A stretch of 38,835 nucleotides of DNA, from NCBI GenBank assembly GCA_011321935.1, contig DROJ01000527.1, positions 1-38,835 on the forward strand, in the 5' to 3' direction. This stretch comes from Bacteroidota bacterium (lineage in GTDB: Bacteria > Bacteroidota > Bacteroidia > Chitinophagales > Saprospiraceae). Both the position numbers and the translations under genes were made by a program. Shown in pieces: positions 17,637 through 25,361 of this stretch (within the stretch, counting starts at the first letter, position 1; each line of letters begins with the position of its first letter). Under the pieces are notes generated by a model. The model ran no database searches, had not been told where the DNA came from, and saw nothing but the letters and a program-made list of their open reading frames with translations.

Positions 17637-18599
17637 ATGCCCGTCCTGAATTCTTCTTCTTACCGCCCTTCTCCTTTTTTTCGCAACGGCCATATCGAAA
17701 CTATATATCCCGCATTGTTCCGTAAAATAAATGATGTAAAATATGAGCGGGAACGGCTCACTCTTTCCGACGGGGATTTTATTGACCTCGATTGGCTGGA
17801 CAATGGAAGCCGTAACCTGATTATATTGACACATGGTCTGGAGGGCAGTTCTGACCGGCAATATATTGCCGGCATGGCGCGTTTTTTTTATGAAAAAAAA
17901 TGGGATGCACTGGCGTGGAACTGCCGCTCGTGCAGTGGCGAAATGAATTTAAAATTCCGGCTTTACCACCACGGCGAAATCGGGGATATTGGTGAGGTCA
18001 TACAATATGCGCTGCAATTAAAAAATTATGAAAAAATAATATTGGCCGGCTTTAGCATGGGCGGCAATATCAGCATGAAATATTTGGGCGTAAACGGAAA
18101 AGAAATACCTCCGGCCATCAAAGGATGTGTCGCGTTTTCGTCGCCGACCGATATAGAAGCGGGCGCCGACATATTGGACAAGGCTTCTAATTATATTTAT
18201 AAAAACCGTTTTTTGAAACAATTGAAAAAAAAGCTGCTCATTAAAAACGAACAATTTCCCGGCCGTTTGGACATGGGCCGGTTTAAAGAAATAAATAAAT
18301 GGCGCGATTTCGATGAAATATATTCTGCACCTTTGAACGGCTATGCCGATGCGGCCGCTTTTTACAAAGATGCTTCTGCCAAAAATTTTATTCCAAATAT
18401 AACTGTCCCCACTTTATTGGTACAGGCCAAAAACGACCCTATCTTGCCAGAAGAATGCTACCCAAAAGACCTCTGCAAAAAACTGGAAAATATATTTCTG
18501 GAAATACCGGAGCATGGCGGGCATGTTGGTTTTTGGAAACCCGGCGAGCGCTATGCTTGGTCGGAACGGCGGGCCTGGGAGTTCGTGCAGGGTTTGTGA
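17637..18599 (+). CDS. YheT-type alpha/beta hydrolase
   Basis: 320 residues of the YheT/ABHD (UPF0017) family of cytoplasmic alpha/beta hydrolases, mostly of unknown substrate, with esterase activity suspected. The opening (PSPFFRNGHIETIYPALFR) is the family's characteristic N-terminus. LILTHGLEGSSDRQY carries the oxyanion loop. The nucleophile elbow is GFSMGGN with Ser 140. The acid is Asp 267 in KNDPILP and the base is His 296 in HGGHVGFW, so the triad is complete. The ATG at 17637 is four bases after the repeat array, so any promoter must lie within or before the array. A small hairpin (GCCGGGA/TCCCGGC, 18626-18646) follows the stop. The family call is secure; the substrate is not. Confidence 0.9.
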   Translation: MPVLNSSSYRPSPFFRNGHIETIYPALFRKINDVKYERERLTLSDGDFIDLDWLDNGSRNLIILTHGLEGSSDRQYIAGMARFFYEKKWDALAWNCRSCSGEMNLKFRLYHHGEIGDIGEVIQYALQLKNYEKIILAGFSMGGNISMKYLGVNGKEIPPAIKGCVAFSSPTDIEAGADILDKASNYIYKNRFLKQLKKKLLIKNEQFPGRLDMGRFKEINKWRDFDEIYSAPLNGYADAAAFYKDASAKNFIPNITVPTLLVQAKNDPILPEECYPKDLCKKLENIFLEIPEHGGHVGFWKPGERYAWSERRAWEFVQGL

Positions 18600-18689
18600 T
18601 ACAAGGCCGGCGGCCCCCTATAATTGCCGGGATAAACCCTCCCGGCGCATAAACCCTTGCCTATATTCTTTAATCCACAAAATACTTGC

Positions 18690-18697
18690 TAATTTTG
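18690..18697 (+). promoter_or_regulatory. Candidate -7 element (TAATTTTG) for the lipoprotein gene
   Basis: TAATTTTG matches TANNTTTG exactly. No TTTG is seen at the right distance upstream. A start near 18704 would place the inverted repeat 18707-18762 at the very 5' end of the transcript. Confidence 0.45.
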
Positions 18698-18706
18698 CCT
18701 GCCGTC

Positions 18707-18762
18707 AACTCAGGAGGTGGTTTCCCCAAAGGGATTCCCACGGAACAAACACCTCCTGAGTT
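18707..18762 (+). promoter_or_regulatory. Structured 5' leader hairpin of the lipoprotein gene
   Basis: AACTCAGGAGGTG at 18707-18719 pairs perfectly with CACCTCCTGAGTT at 18750-18762 over 13 bp. The 30-nt loop contains further complementarity (TTTCC with GGAA, CCC with GGG). It ends 19 nt before the ATG at 18782. The 5' arm contains a perfect Shine-Dalgarno-like AGGAGGTG and the 3' arm its complement. Confidence 0.6.
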
Positions 18763-18781
18763 AAACTTAATTCTCTGAAAC

Positions 18782-19189
18782 ATGAGCCTAAACAAACTAC
18801 TGCCCTCGTTGCTTTTTGTCCTCGTCATCAGTGCTTGCGAAGACGACAATAAACAGCCCACCTTTGATAAAAACCTCCTTTTTGGAAAATGGGAACTGCA
18901 AGATGCCTGGAGGAACGGAAAAAAAACCGAGACCCTTTCGGGCACTTATTACGAGTTTTCGGAAGACGGGAAAATGAAAACCAACCTCACGCCGACTGCC
19001 ACCGAGGAGGAGTTTCCTTATAGTTTTGATGGCTACCAGATTGTGCAAAAAGGGGAAAACGAAGTGGTCTATAAATTAGACTCATTGACCGAATCGGTGA
19101 TGGCCGTTTCGATGGTCATCCAAAAATTCCCTTTCCGCTTGGTGCTGAACAAAAGCATTGCTGAACCGGACACCACCGCTGTTGAATAG
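18782..19189 (+). CDS. Lipocalin-like lipoprotein
   Basis: 135 residues. The N-terminus MSLNKLLPSLLFVLVISAC is a lipoprotein signal with a lipobox ending at Cys 19. The next residues, EDDN, are acidic; in Bacteroidota such acidic residues act as an export signal for display on the outside of the outer membrane. The mature part starts LLFGKWELQDAWRNGK, a typical opening of the small lipocalin-like domains common in Bacteroidota lipoproteins, followed by strands YYEFSEDGKMKTN, FDGYQIVQ and FRLVLNK. The fold suggests binding of a small hydrophobic ligand, but none is known. It is transcribed toward the minus-strand glycosyltransferase gene, with an inverted repeat between the two stops. Confidence 0.72.
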   Translation: MSLNKLLPSLLFVLVISACEDDNKQPTFDKNLLFGKWELQDAWRNGKKTETLSGTYYEFSEDGKMKTNLTPTATEEEFPYSFDGYQIVQKGENEVVYKLDSLTESVMAVSMVIQKFPFRLVLNKSIAEPDTTAVE

Positions 19190-19233
19190 GCCGCTCCCAT
19201 GTTTCCCGCGTTTCCCACGTTTACTAAACTCCC

Positions 19234-19266
19234 ACGTTTACTAAACTTTAAAAGTTTAGTAAACGT
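19234..19266. terminator. Perfect 16-bp inverted repeat between convergent genes
   Basis: ACGTTTACTAAACTTT, one centre base, then AAAGTTTAGTAAACGT. Partial copies flank it (ACGTTTACTAAACT at 19218-19231 and AGTTTAGTAAACGT at 19285-19298), the last lying inside the glycosyltransferase coding region. It probably acts as a two-way terminator. It is also a member of the intergenic array class, with word GTTTACTAAAC. Confidence 0.75.
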
Positions 19267-19271
19267 TAAGC

Positions 19272-20375
19272 TTAGTAAATGTCAAGTTTAGTAAACGTCT
19301 CCAATAATTTGCCCTCCTCTTTTTCCCAAACAAAATGCTCCGCAGCTTTTATCGAATTGCTTTTCATTTCCCCATATTTTTCTTTATTATTTTTTAAAAA
19401 AACAAGGGCCCCGGCGATGGTTTCCGCATCCAGTTTTTTTAATAAAAAAAATGCGCCCCATCTTTTATTTATTTTTTTATATTCTGGAAAATCCATACAA
19501 ATGGAAGGGATGCCCGCCTGCATATAATCGAATGTTTTATTGGCGAGGGAATAATAATAATTCAGGCTTTTGTTTTTTAACAGATTAATGCCGAGGTGTG
19601 CCTGCGGGGTTATTTTTTTTAATTTTCCGGGAGAAATACGGCCGAGGAAAAGCACTTTTTTTTGCAGCCCTTTTTTTGCCACCATATTTCTTAATTTATT
19701 TGAAATATCGCCCTCGCCGGCCAGCCAGCAAATTACGCCTTTTGATTTTTCCATTGCTCCAATTAATTCCTCCAATCCCCTGCCCTCGTTCAGTACGCCT
19801 TGATAAATCAAAATAAAAGGTGCGTCATTTTTTTTCAATTTAAAATCAATTTTATTTCGGAAGGGCACATTCCTGATTACCGCAAAACGGGTTTTATATT
19901 TTTCATAAAATATATCGGCAAGGCTCTCGCAAACGGTATAGGCAGCGTCCACTTTTGGGACAATATAGGCAGCGACTGCTTCCCATATTTTTTTGACCAT
20001 TGGCCGCTCTATTACTTCCGGCACTTCGGTAAAATATTCGTGGGCGTCATAAACTGTTTTTTTATTTTTTATTTTAGAAACAATATAACCGGGGAGCAAG
20101 GTATCGAGGTCAACCGAACATACAATATCGTATTTTACAAAAAATAAAAAGAAAAAAAGGCGGAGGTTATATTCCAGATAAAACAGTTTTCCTTTATTAA
20201 AAAACAACCGAAAACGTTTTTGCCGGAAGGCTTGGTTTATTAAAGGGATAGAAGTTTTTAATTTCCTGCCCACCAATAAAACATCATATCCCGCATTGGC
20301 AAGCGAGGTACAAATTCGGATCATCCGCTGATCGAAACTCAGGTCGTTCGTCACTGTGCAGATGATGCGTTTCAT
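19272..20375 (-). CDS. Glycosyltransferase, family 4 type
   Basis: 367 residues with a GT-B layout. The N-terminal half has ICTVTNDLSFDQRM, LVGR and the conserved YDAHEYFTEVPE. The C-terminal half has LIYQGVLNEGRGLEELI, WLAGEGD, VLFLGRISPGKL and the nucleotide-sugar-binding region NKTFDYMQAGIPSICMDFPE with a Glu. It probably adds a sugar to an envelope or extracellular polysaccharide at the cytoplasmic face; donor and acceptor are unknown. Its ATG overlaps the recQ stop (ATGA), which implies translational coupling. The gene is visibly richer in A/T runs than recQ, suggesting a different history. The last residues (TFTKLDIY) are encoded by a copy of the GTTTACTAAAC repeat, so the C-terminus appears to have been altered by the array. 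Confidence 0.85.
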   Translation of the reverse strand: MKRIICTVTNDLSFDQRMIRICTSLANAGYDVLLVGRKLKTSIPLINQAFRQKRFRLFFNKGKLFYLEYNLRLFFFLFFVKYDIVCSVDLDTLLPGYIVSKIKNKKTVYDAHEYFTEVPEVIERPMVKKIWEAVAAYIVPKVDAAYTVCESLADIFYEKYKTRFAVIRNVPFRNKIDFKLKKNDAPFILIYQGVLNEGRGLEELIGAMEKSKGVICWLAGEGDISNKLRNMVAKKGLQKKVLFLGRISPGKLKKITPQAHLGINLLKNKSLNYYYSLANKTFDYMQAGIPSICMDFPEYKKINKRWGAFFLLKKLDAETIAGALVFLKNNKEKYGEMKSNSIKAAEHFVWEKEEGKLLETFTKLDIY

Positions 20376-22273
20376 ATATTTTTCCAGATCAGTTTTTCTT
20401 TTTCGTGTTCCACAAAACCCTCGTCCAATAAATAGGTGAGCGCATGCAAAACATTGGCGTGTCGGTTGGCAGAAAAAGATTCGAGCAGTTCTGCCTCGGT
20501 CAGTTTTTCCCTTTTCAGCAGCATTTTTATTTTTGATTTGTAGCGCTCGAAATCATCTTTCGACAATTGGGATTTGCTGCGCCCGAGGCAGACATCGCAC
20601 ACACCGCAGGGTGCTGATTTTTCAGCAAAATAAGCAAGCAATTGTTGGCTGCGGCAACGGGGCGTGGTGGCATAGGCGATGGCTTTTTGGATGCGCTTTT
20701 GGTAGCGCTCTTTCAGGAAATTATAGCGCTTCATGTCAATGGTCAGATTGTCGGCGCTGACCCGTTCTTGCGTGAATATCAATTGCGGTTTGTCTTTGGA
20801 GGGGCGGTAAGAGATGATGCTTTCTTTGTGGAGTTGGTGGAGGGCGAGCAGCAATTTATCGGTCGGCATTTTCAGGAAACGGGCAATGGCATTTTCATTG
20901 ATTTTCGCATAGTTCCGGAATGCGCCTTCCGTTACCCGGAGCAAGGTTTTTATGACGAGGTCGAGGTTTTTGTTTTTCAACTGAAAATCATAAAGCTGTT
21001 CGCGGTTCACCAAAACCTTGAAAGTGGAAGGGATGTAAACGGCCTCCGTCATGACCAGCCAATCTTCCCGTTCGAGCAGTTTGAGGCAGGAGAAAGTTTT
21101 CAGCACATCCAGTTTGAAATTTTTACAAAAATCAAGGAGGTCGAAGTCAAAAGGCCGCCCTGCGCTGCTCCCCGTTGCCAACTGGAAATAGCTGCCCAAT
21201 GCCCGGTAAACCTGCCGCACCTCTTTCATGGGCGGAAAGGAAAGCTCGACATTCCGCTCCAGCACCGCCTTGTCTTTTGGGGCATAAAGCAGCACGGCGT
21301 ATGATTTTTTGCCGTCCCGGCCGGCACGTCCTGCCTCTTGGAAATAGGCCTCCAAGCTGTCGGGCAGATCCATGTGCACCACCGAGCGCACATCCGGTTT
21401 GTCAATGCCCATGCCGAATGCGTTGGTGCAGGCCATCACCCGTACCTTGCCGTTTATCCATTCCTCTTGCCGGGCGCTGCGTACCCCGGAGGGAAGCCCG
21501 GCGTGGTAAAAAGAAGCACGGATGCCGTTGTTGGTCAGGACGCGGGCGATCTCTTCTGTGCCCCTGCGGTTGCGGACATACACGATGCCCGTGCCGGGCA
21601 CTTTTTTTACGATGTCGAGCAGTTTTTTCAGTTTGTTTTCTTCCTGCAAGACCACGTAGGCGAGGTTGCCCCGGACAAAGCTTTTTGAAAAAACCTGCCC
21701 GTTTTTGAACTCCAGTTTTTCCTGAATATCGGCCACCACTTCTTTGGTAGCCGTTGCCGTCAATGCCAAAACGGGCACCTCTCCCAAGACCTCCCTCAGC
21801 TCCGCTATTTTCAAATAAGAAGGCCGGAAATCATAGCCCCATTGGGAGATGCAGTGCGCCTCGTCCACGGCCAAAAGGTTGACTTTCATTTTGCGGATGC
21901 GGGCTATTGCCGTTTCGTTGGCGAGGCGTTCGGGCGAGAGGTAGAGCAGTTTTGTGCCCCCGTAAATGCAGTTGTCGAGGATGCGGTCAATCTCGTTGCG
22001 GTGCATACCGGAGTAAATGGCCTCGGCGGCAATGCCACGTTTTTTGAGGTTCTGCACCTGGTCTTTCATCAATGCGATGAGCGGCGAAACGACGAGGCAG
22101 ATGCCCTCCATGCAGAGCGCCGGCACCTGGAAACAAATGGACTTGCCGCCGCCCGTCGGCAGCAGGGCAAGGGCATCTTTCCCATTTAGCGCAGCGTCTA
22201 TAATATCTTGCTGCAATGGGCGGAAGGCGTCGTAGCCCCAATACTGCTTCAATATGTCTTTTGGTTGTTGCAT
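20372..22273 (-). CDS. recQ: ATP-dependent DNA helicase RecQ
   Basis: 633 residues. RecQ unwinds DNA 3' to 5' in recombination and replication-fork repair. Walker A is TGGGKS at 40-45. The DEAH box is at 137-140, followed directly by the RecQ aromatic loop CISQWGYDFR. Motif V/VI is NAFGMGIDKPDVR and then QEAGRAGRDG. The zinc site is one Cys in TPRCRSQQ plus CGVCDVC. The winged-helix RQC part follows. The C-terminus (LTEAELLESFSANRHANVLHAL) is a short helical/winged segment. I see no clear HRDC domain, which fits the shorter Bacteroidota form. The protein starts at the ATG at 22273. The glycosyltransferase start overlaps its stop by four bases. Upstream lies a tandem palindrome array (22338-22552). 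Confidence 0.95.
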   Translation of the reverse strand: MQQPKDILKQYWGYDAFRPLQQDIIDAALNGKDALALLPTGGGKSICFQVPALCMEGICLVVSPLIALMKDQVQNLKKRGIAAEAIYSGMHRNEIDRILDNCIYGGTKLLYLSPERLANETAIARIRKMKVNLLAVDEAHCISQWGYDFRPSYLKIAELREVLGEVPVLALTATATKEVVADIQEKLEFKNGQVFSKSFVRGNLAYVVLQEENKLKKLLDIVKKVPGTGIVYVRNRRGTEEIARVLTNNGIRASFYHAGLPSGVRSARQEEWINGKVRVMACTNAFGMGIDKPDVRSVVHMDLPDSLEAYFQEAGRAGRDGKKSYAVLLYAPKDKAVLERNVELSFPPMKEVRQVYRALGSYFQLATGSSAGRPFDFDLLDFCKNFKLDVLKTFSCLKLLEREDWLVMTEAVYIPSTFKVLVNREQLYDFQLKNKNLDLVIKTLLRVTEGAFRNYAKINENAIARFLKMPTDKLLLALHQLHKESIISYRPSKDKPQLIFTQERVSADNLTIDMKRYNFLKERYQKRIQKAIAYATTPRCRSQQLLAYFAEKSAPCGVCDVCLGRSKSQLSKDDFERYKSKIKMLLKREKLTEAELLESFSANRHANVLHALTYLLDEGFVEHEKEKLIWKNI

Positions 22274-22337
22274 TGACTTTTGGTGACTGCAATTTTAGGG
22301 AAATAATGGGACAAAATGCAGTGAACCGATTTGGCAA

Positions 22338-22552
22338 CCGAGGATATATATCCCCGGTTGTCGGGACGTGCCTGCGCTATCCGAGGATATATATCCCCGG
22401 TTGTCGGGACGTGCCTGCGCTATCCGAGGATATATATCCCCGGTTGCCGGGACGTGCCTGCGCTATCCGAGGATATATATCCCCGGTTGTCGGGACGTGC
22501 CTGCGCTATCCGAGGATATATATCCTCGGTTGTCGGAAGATGCCTGCGCCAT
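22338..22552. repeat. Five tandem 43-bp repeats containing a 20-bp palindrome
   Basis: Units start at 22338, 22381, 22424, 22467 and 22510. Each begins with CCGAGGATATATATCCCCGG (perfect palindrome in unit 5, CCGAGGATATATATCCTCGG) and continues TTGTCGGGACGTGCCTGCGC. Units 1, 2 and 4 look identical; unit 3 has one substitution and unit 5 diverges. The array starts 65 bp upstream of the recQ ATG. The remaining parts of the 22274-22656 gap are a short unique stretch next to recQ and a terminator at 22579. A related copy lies at 30977-31041. Confidence 0.96.
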
Positions 22553-22578
22553 TTGGTTTTGAGTGGACACAACCTTAC

Positions 22579-22618
22579 AAAAAATGCCGTTCCAGCACAA
22601 GGCTGAAACGGCATTTTT
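22579..22618 (-). terminator. Terminator of the 323-residue lipoprotein gene
   Basis: AAAAATGCCGTT and AACGGCATTTTT form the stem, extended by CAGC/GCTG across a small bulge. A and T tracts on both sides make it usable in either direction. It lies just downstream of the minus-strand gene that ends at 22657. Confidence 0.88.
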
Positions 22619-22656
22619 AAAATGGAAGTGGTCGCTCCACTCCCCGGTCCAAGCAA

Positions 22657-23628
22657 TTACTGCTTGATAGAAATCACATAATTGTCGCCATTGCTTCCCA
22701 TCACTGGGTTCACTTCGTCCACCCGGATCAAGAACAAACGGAGGTTCTGGTCTTCCACGATGAACATGTCGCCAGCAACAACGGGGTCACTTACGCCAGT
22801 CATCACACCACCGACCAGTTCGGTATTTGGCAAAGAGTCGGCAGCATCCCATTCAGCAGCGATCTGCTCTTTGGTAGTCACTACATCGAAGGTGAAATTT
22901 TCAGCCGAAGGCGTATTTATTTTACGGACAATGGAGTTGTTCACGCCAGCAATCTGTCCCCTCCAGTTTTCAGCAACAGCCGGGTCAATGGAACTGTCAA
23001 TGCCCATGTCCCTTAATTCAGCGTCTTCTGGCTGAGTGCCTGTTACAGGGTCGGCAGAAGAGATTCCAGTTGTGTTACCTGAATCCAAATCAATCGCACC
23101 TTTGCCAGCAGGGCCAGCTTGGTTAAAAAGGACGCCGGAAATCTCGATGTCCAAAGGTGTAGTAACAACCGGCTCAACAACAGTGATATCGAACGTTTCG
23201 CTATCGGACTTGCCGCCTTTGTCTTCAACTGAAACCTCGTAAGTACGGGTATCGTAGGCATCCTGAACGTTCAAAGTAATGTCCCAAGTCAGCCCTTCGG
23301 TATCGGTACCAGTAATCAATTGCGGGTTGTTGGCCGTGGCGATCCCAGCGATAGTAAGCCTTGAAGCATCTACCTTGATGCCATCTTCGGTGATGGTCAT
23401 TGAGTTCAAAACCTCTGTGCCTTTGGTCACTTCCACGGTGAAGGTGACAGTGGCATCTTGGTCTTGTACGGTATCAACGGGAGAGTTCGTAATAACGAGC
23501 AAAGGAGCGAGATCTACACCGCCGCCTCCGCCGCCTCCGCCGCCTGGATCATCTTCGGTACAGCCGGAGGTAAAAATGACAGTAGATCCTAAAAGAGCAA
23601 TTGCAAAAATCCAAAGAAATTTTTTCAT
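22657..23628 (-). CDS. Surface-exposed lipoprotein with Ig-like domain, function unknown
   Basis: 323 residues. The signal peptide ends in the lipobox FTSGC with Cys 23, followed by TEDD, an acidic surface-export signal of the Bacteroidota type. Then comes a nine-Gly linker coded by three in-frame copies of a 9-nt unit (GGC GGC GGA), which could change length by slippage without shifting frame. Residues about 43-150 form an Ig/cadherin-like beta domain (TFTVEVTKGTEVLNSMTITEDG ends its first half; WDITLNVQDAYDTRTYEVSVED its second). Residues about 160-323 form a domain I do not recognise, with GDMFIVEDQNLRLFLIRVDEV near the end. The arrangement suggests an outer-surface binding protein. It has its own terminator; its promoter was not found. 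A TCAAACA-AA-TGTTTGA inverted repeat at 23716-23731 could be an operator. Confidence 0.75.
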   Translation of the reverse strand: MKKFLWIFAIALLGSTVIFTSGCTEDDPGGGGGGGGGVDLAPLLVITNSPVDTVQDQDATVTFTVEVTKGTEVLNSMTITEDGIKVDASRLTIAGIATANNPQLITGTDTEGLTWDITLNVQDAYDTRTYEVSVEDKGGKSDSETFDITVVEPVVTTPLDIEISGVLFNQAGPAGKGAIDLDSGNTTGISSADPVTGTQPEDAELRDMGIDSSIDPAVAENWRGQIAGVNNSIVRKINTPSAENFTFDVVTTKEQIAAEWDAADSLPNTELVGGVMTGVSDPVVAGDMFIVEDQNLRLFLIRVDEVNPVMGSNGDNYVISIKQ

Positions 23629-24041
23629 GTTAAATGGTTTTATTAAAAATATGTTAAGTGAGATTGACCAATGCCAATGTCGGGCAGTACATTGATTTAT
23701 GGGACTATGGCATCAAGTCAAACAAATGTTTGATTTTGTATGACTGCAAAACAGTTAGGTGGTCACAGGTGAGTTTTGTTCAAAAAAAAAGTTTTCAATA
23801 TGACTGAAAACGGGCAGAACGATTTTGACTTAGCGACTAACGCACAACAGCTTTGAAATGATGCCATGCGGTAGAAAAAAGTAATTGAAAGCTGCAAAGA
23901 AAGGGCTTTTCTTTTGGGCAACCAACCCCAAGTTGATTAATTTTCCGCCCCTTAATTCTACTTTGACACTCTTGTACAAATTGCCCGGCAATAGAAAATT
24001 GCCGGGCAATGCCAGCGTTTTCACCATAAAAAAATGATTTA
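23629..24041. other. Divergent intergenic region between the lipoprotein gene and pepT
   Basis: About 410 bp without a convincing gene. A possible minus-strand frame of 65 codons (23830-24027) has no supporting signals. I see the small inverted repeat at 23716-23731 and a perfect 11-bp stem, TTGCCCGGCAA at 23981-23991 with TTGCCGGGCAA at 23999-24009 (7-nt loop), ending 32 nt before pepT. TACTTTG at 23959 is one base short of the -7 consensus. The pepT promoter is therefore probably near here but not proven. Confidence 0.55.
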
Positions 24042-25289
24042 ATGAAATTAAATATGCAGCACACCGTCCTCGAACGCTTTTTGAGGTACGTAAAAATCGA
24101 CACCCAATCCGATGCCACTTCCCCGACCTGTCCTTCCACCGAAAAACAAAAAAACCTGAGCAGGCTGCTCGTCGAGGAGCTGTTGGAAATGGGCATATCG
24201 GATGCCCACATGGACGACGACGGCTATATCTATGCGACCATCCCTTCCAACACCGACAAAAAAGTACCCGTCATCTGTTTTTGTTCCCATGTTGACACAG
24301 CCCCGGATTGCAGCGGGGCAAACGTTAAGCCCATTGTCCACAAAAACTATCAGGGCGGGGACATCGTGCTGCCCGACGACACCAGCCAAGTCATCCGCCC
24401 TGCCGACCACCCTCATTTAAAAGATATGATCGGCAAGGACATCGTAACGGCAAGCGGCACTACCCTCCTCGGAGCAGATGATAAATCGGGCCTCGCCGAA
24501 ATCATGGACGCCGCCAACCATTTAATAAAACACCCTGAAATCAAGCACGGCAAAATCAGGATCCTTTTCACTCCCGACGAGGAAATTGGCAGGGGCGTGG
24601 ACAAAGTGGACATGGAAAAACTCGGCGCAGACTATGGCTACACCATGGACGGCGAGGAGGCAGGCTCACTGGAAGATGAGACCTTTTCAGCCGACGGCGC
24701 TACTATTACCATTCAGGGAGTGAGCGTACATCCCGGCTATGCAAAAGGGAAAATGGAACATGCCATGAAAATAGCGGGCGACATACTTGCCCGCCTGCCC
24801 AAGTACCACCTGTCGCCCGAAACCACGGAAGGCAGGGAGGGATTTATCCACCCCACCACTATCGAAGGCGAACTGGAAAAGGCGACCATCGGTTTCATCG
24901 TCCGTGATTTTACGGAGGAGAAACTGCACGAACACGAGGCCCTTTTGGAAAAAATAATGAACGATGTGCTGCTGCACTATCCGAATTCGACCGCCGAACT
25001 GAAAATAAAGGAGCAGTACCGAAATATGCACGACGTGCTGAAAGACCTGCCGCAAGTAGCCGACAACGCTGAGGAAGCCATCCGCCGGACGGGGCTTACA
25101 CCTAAGAAATCGAGCATCCGAGGGGGTACAGATGGCTCCCGGCTTTCATTTATGGGGCTTCCATGCCCGAACATTTTTGCGGGCGGGCACTCTTTCCACT
25201 CGCGGCAGGAGTGGGTATGCGTGCAGGACATGGAAAAGGCAGCGGAAACCATTGTCCATTTGGCGATGGTCTGGGAGGAGAGGAGCTGA
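24042..25289 (+). CDS. pepT: Peptidase T (tripeptide aminopeptidase)
   Basis: 415 residues, a normal length for this cytoplasmic di-zinc M20B peptidase that removes the N-terminal residue from tripeptides. Metal ligands and catalytic residues are all present: His 83 and Asp 85 in SHVDTAPD, Asp 146 in LLGADDKSG, Glu 180/181 in TPDEEIG, Asp 203 in YTMDGEEAG, and the last His in GGHSFHSRQEW near the C-terminus. The dimerisation/lid domain follows the FSADGATITIQGVSVHPGYAKG region. An internal ATG at 24054 (MQHTVLERFLRYVK) aligns better with the usual N-terminus and may be the true start. A hairpin precedes the gene, and a bidirectional terminator shared with the convergent tonB gene follows it. 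Confidence 0.95.
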   Translation: MKLNMQHTVLERFLRYVKIDTQSDATSPTCPSTEKQKNLSRLLVEELLEMGISDAHMDDDGYIYATIPSNTDKKVPVICFCSHVDTAPDCSGANVKPIVHKNYQGGDIVLPDDTSQVIRPADHPHLKDMIGKDIVTASGTTLLGADDKSGLAEIMDAANHLIKHPEIKHGKIRILFTPDEEIGRGVDKVDMEKLGADYGYTMDGEEAGSLEDETFSADGATITIQGVSVHPGYAKGKMEHAMKIAGDILARLPKYHLSPETTEGREGFIHPTTIEGELEKATIGFIVRDFTEEKLHEHEALLEKIMNDVLLHYPNSTAELKIKEQYRNMHDVLKDLPQVADNAEEAIRRTGLTPKKSSIRGGTDGSRLSFMGLPCPNIFAGGHSFHSRQEWVCVQDMEKAAETIVHLAMVWEERS

Positions 25290-25309
25290 ACAGCTACCTT
25301 TTTCCCAAC

Positions 25310-25344
25310 AAAAAAAGGCAACCGAAAACGGTTGCCTTTTTTTT
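25310..25344. terminator. Bidirectional terminator between pepT and tonB
   Basis: A7, GGCAACCG, loop AAAA, CGGTTGCC, T8. A perfect stem with A and T tracts serves both converging transcripts. Confidence 0.95.
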
Positions 25345-25361
25345 GAGTCCATGAATCAAGC

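Noticed and set aside
22338-22552. Possible CRISPR array (20-bp repeat, 23-bp spacers)
   Set aside because: The intervals between the palindromes are the same sequence in units 1, 2 and 4 and nearly so in the others. It is a plain 43-bp tandem repeat; no cas genes are nearby.
22216-22620. Open frames with repeated EDIYPRL / GYISPVV peptides across the tandem array
   Set aside because: A 43-bp unit without stop codons leaves all frames open; the peptides are by-products of the repeat. No start region or conservation supports translation.
23523-23550. Glycine-codon repeat as a phase-variation switch in the lipoprotein gene
   Set aside because: The unit is 9 nt and in frame, so slippage would only change linker length, not switch the gene off.
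23837-24211. 124-codon minus-strand frame overlapping the pepT start
   Set aside because: pepT is secure. The antisense frame is low-complexity (Ser/Phe-rich) and crosses a leader hairpin.
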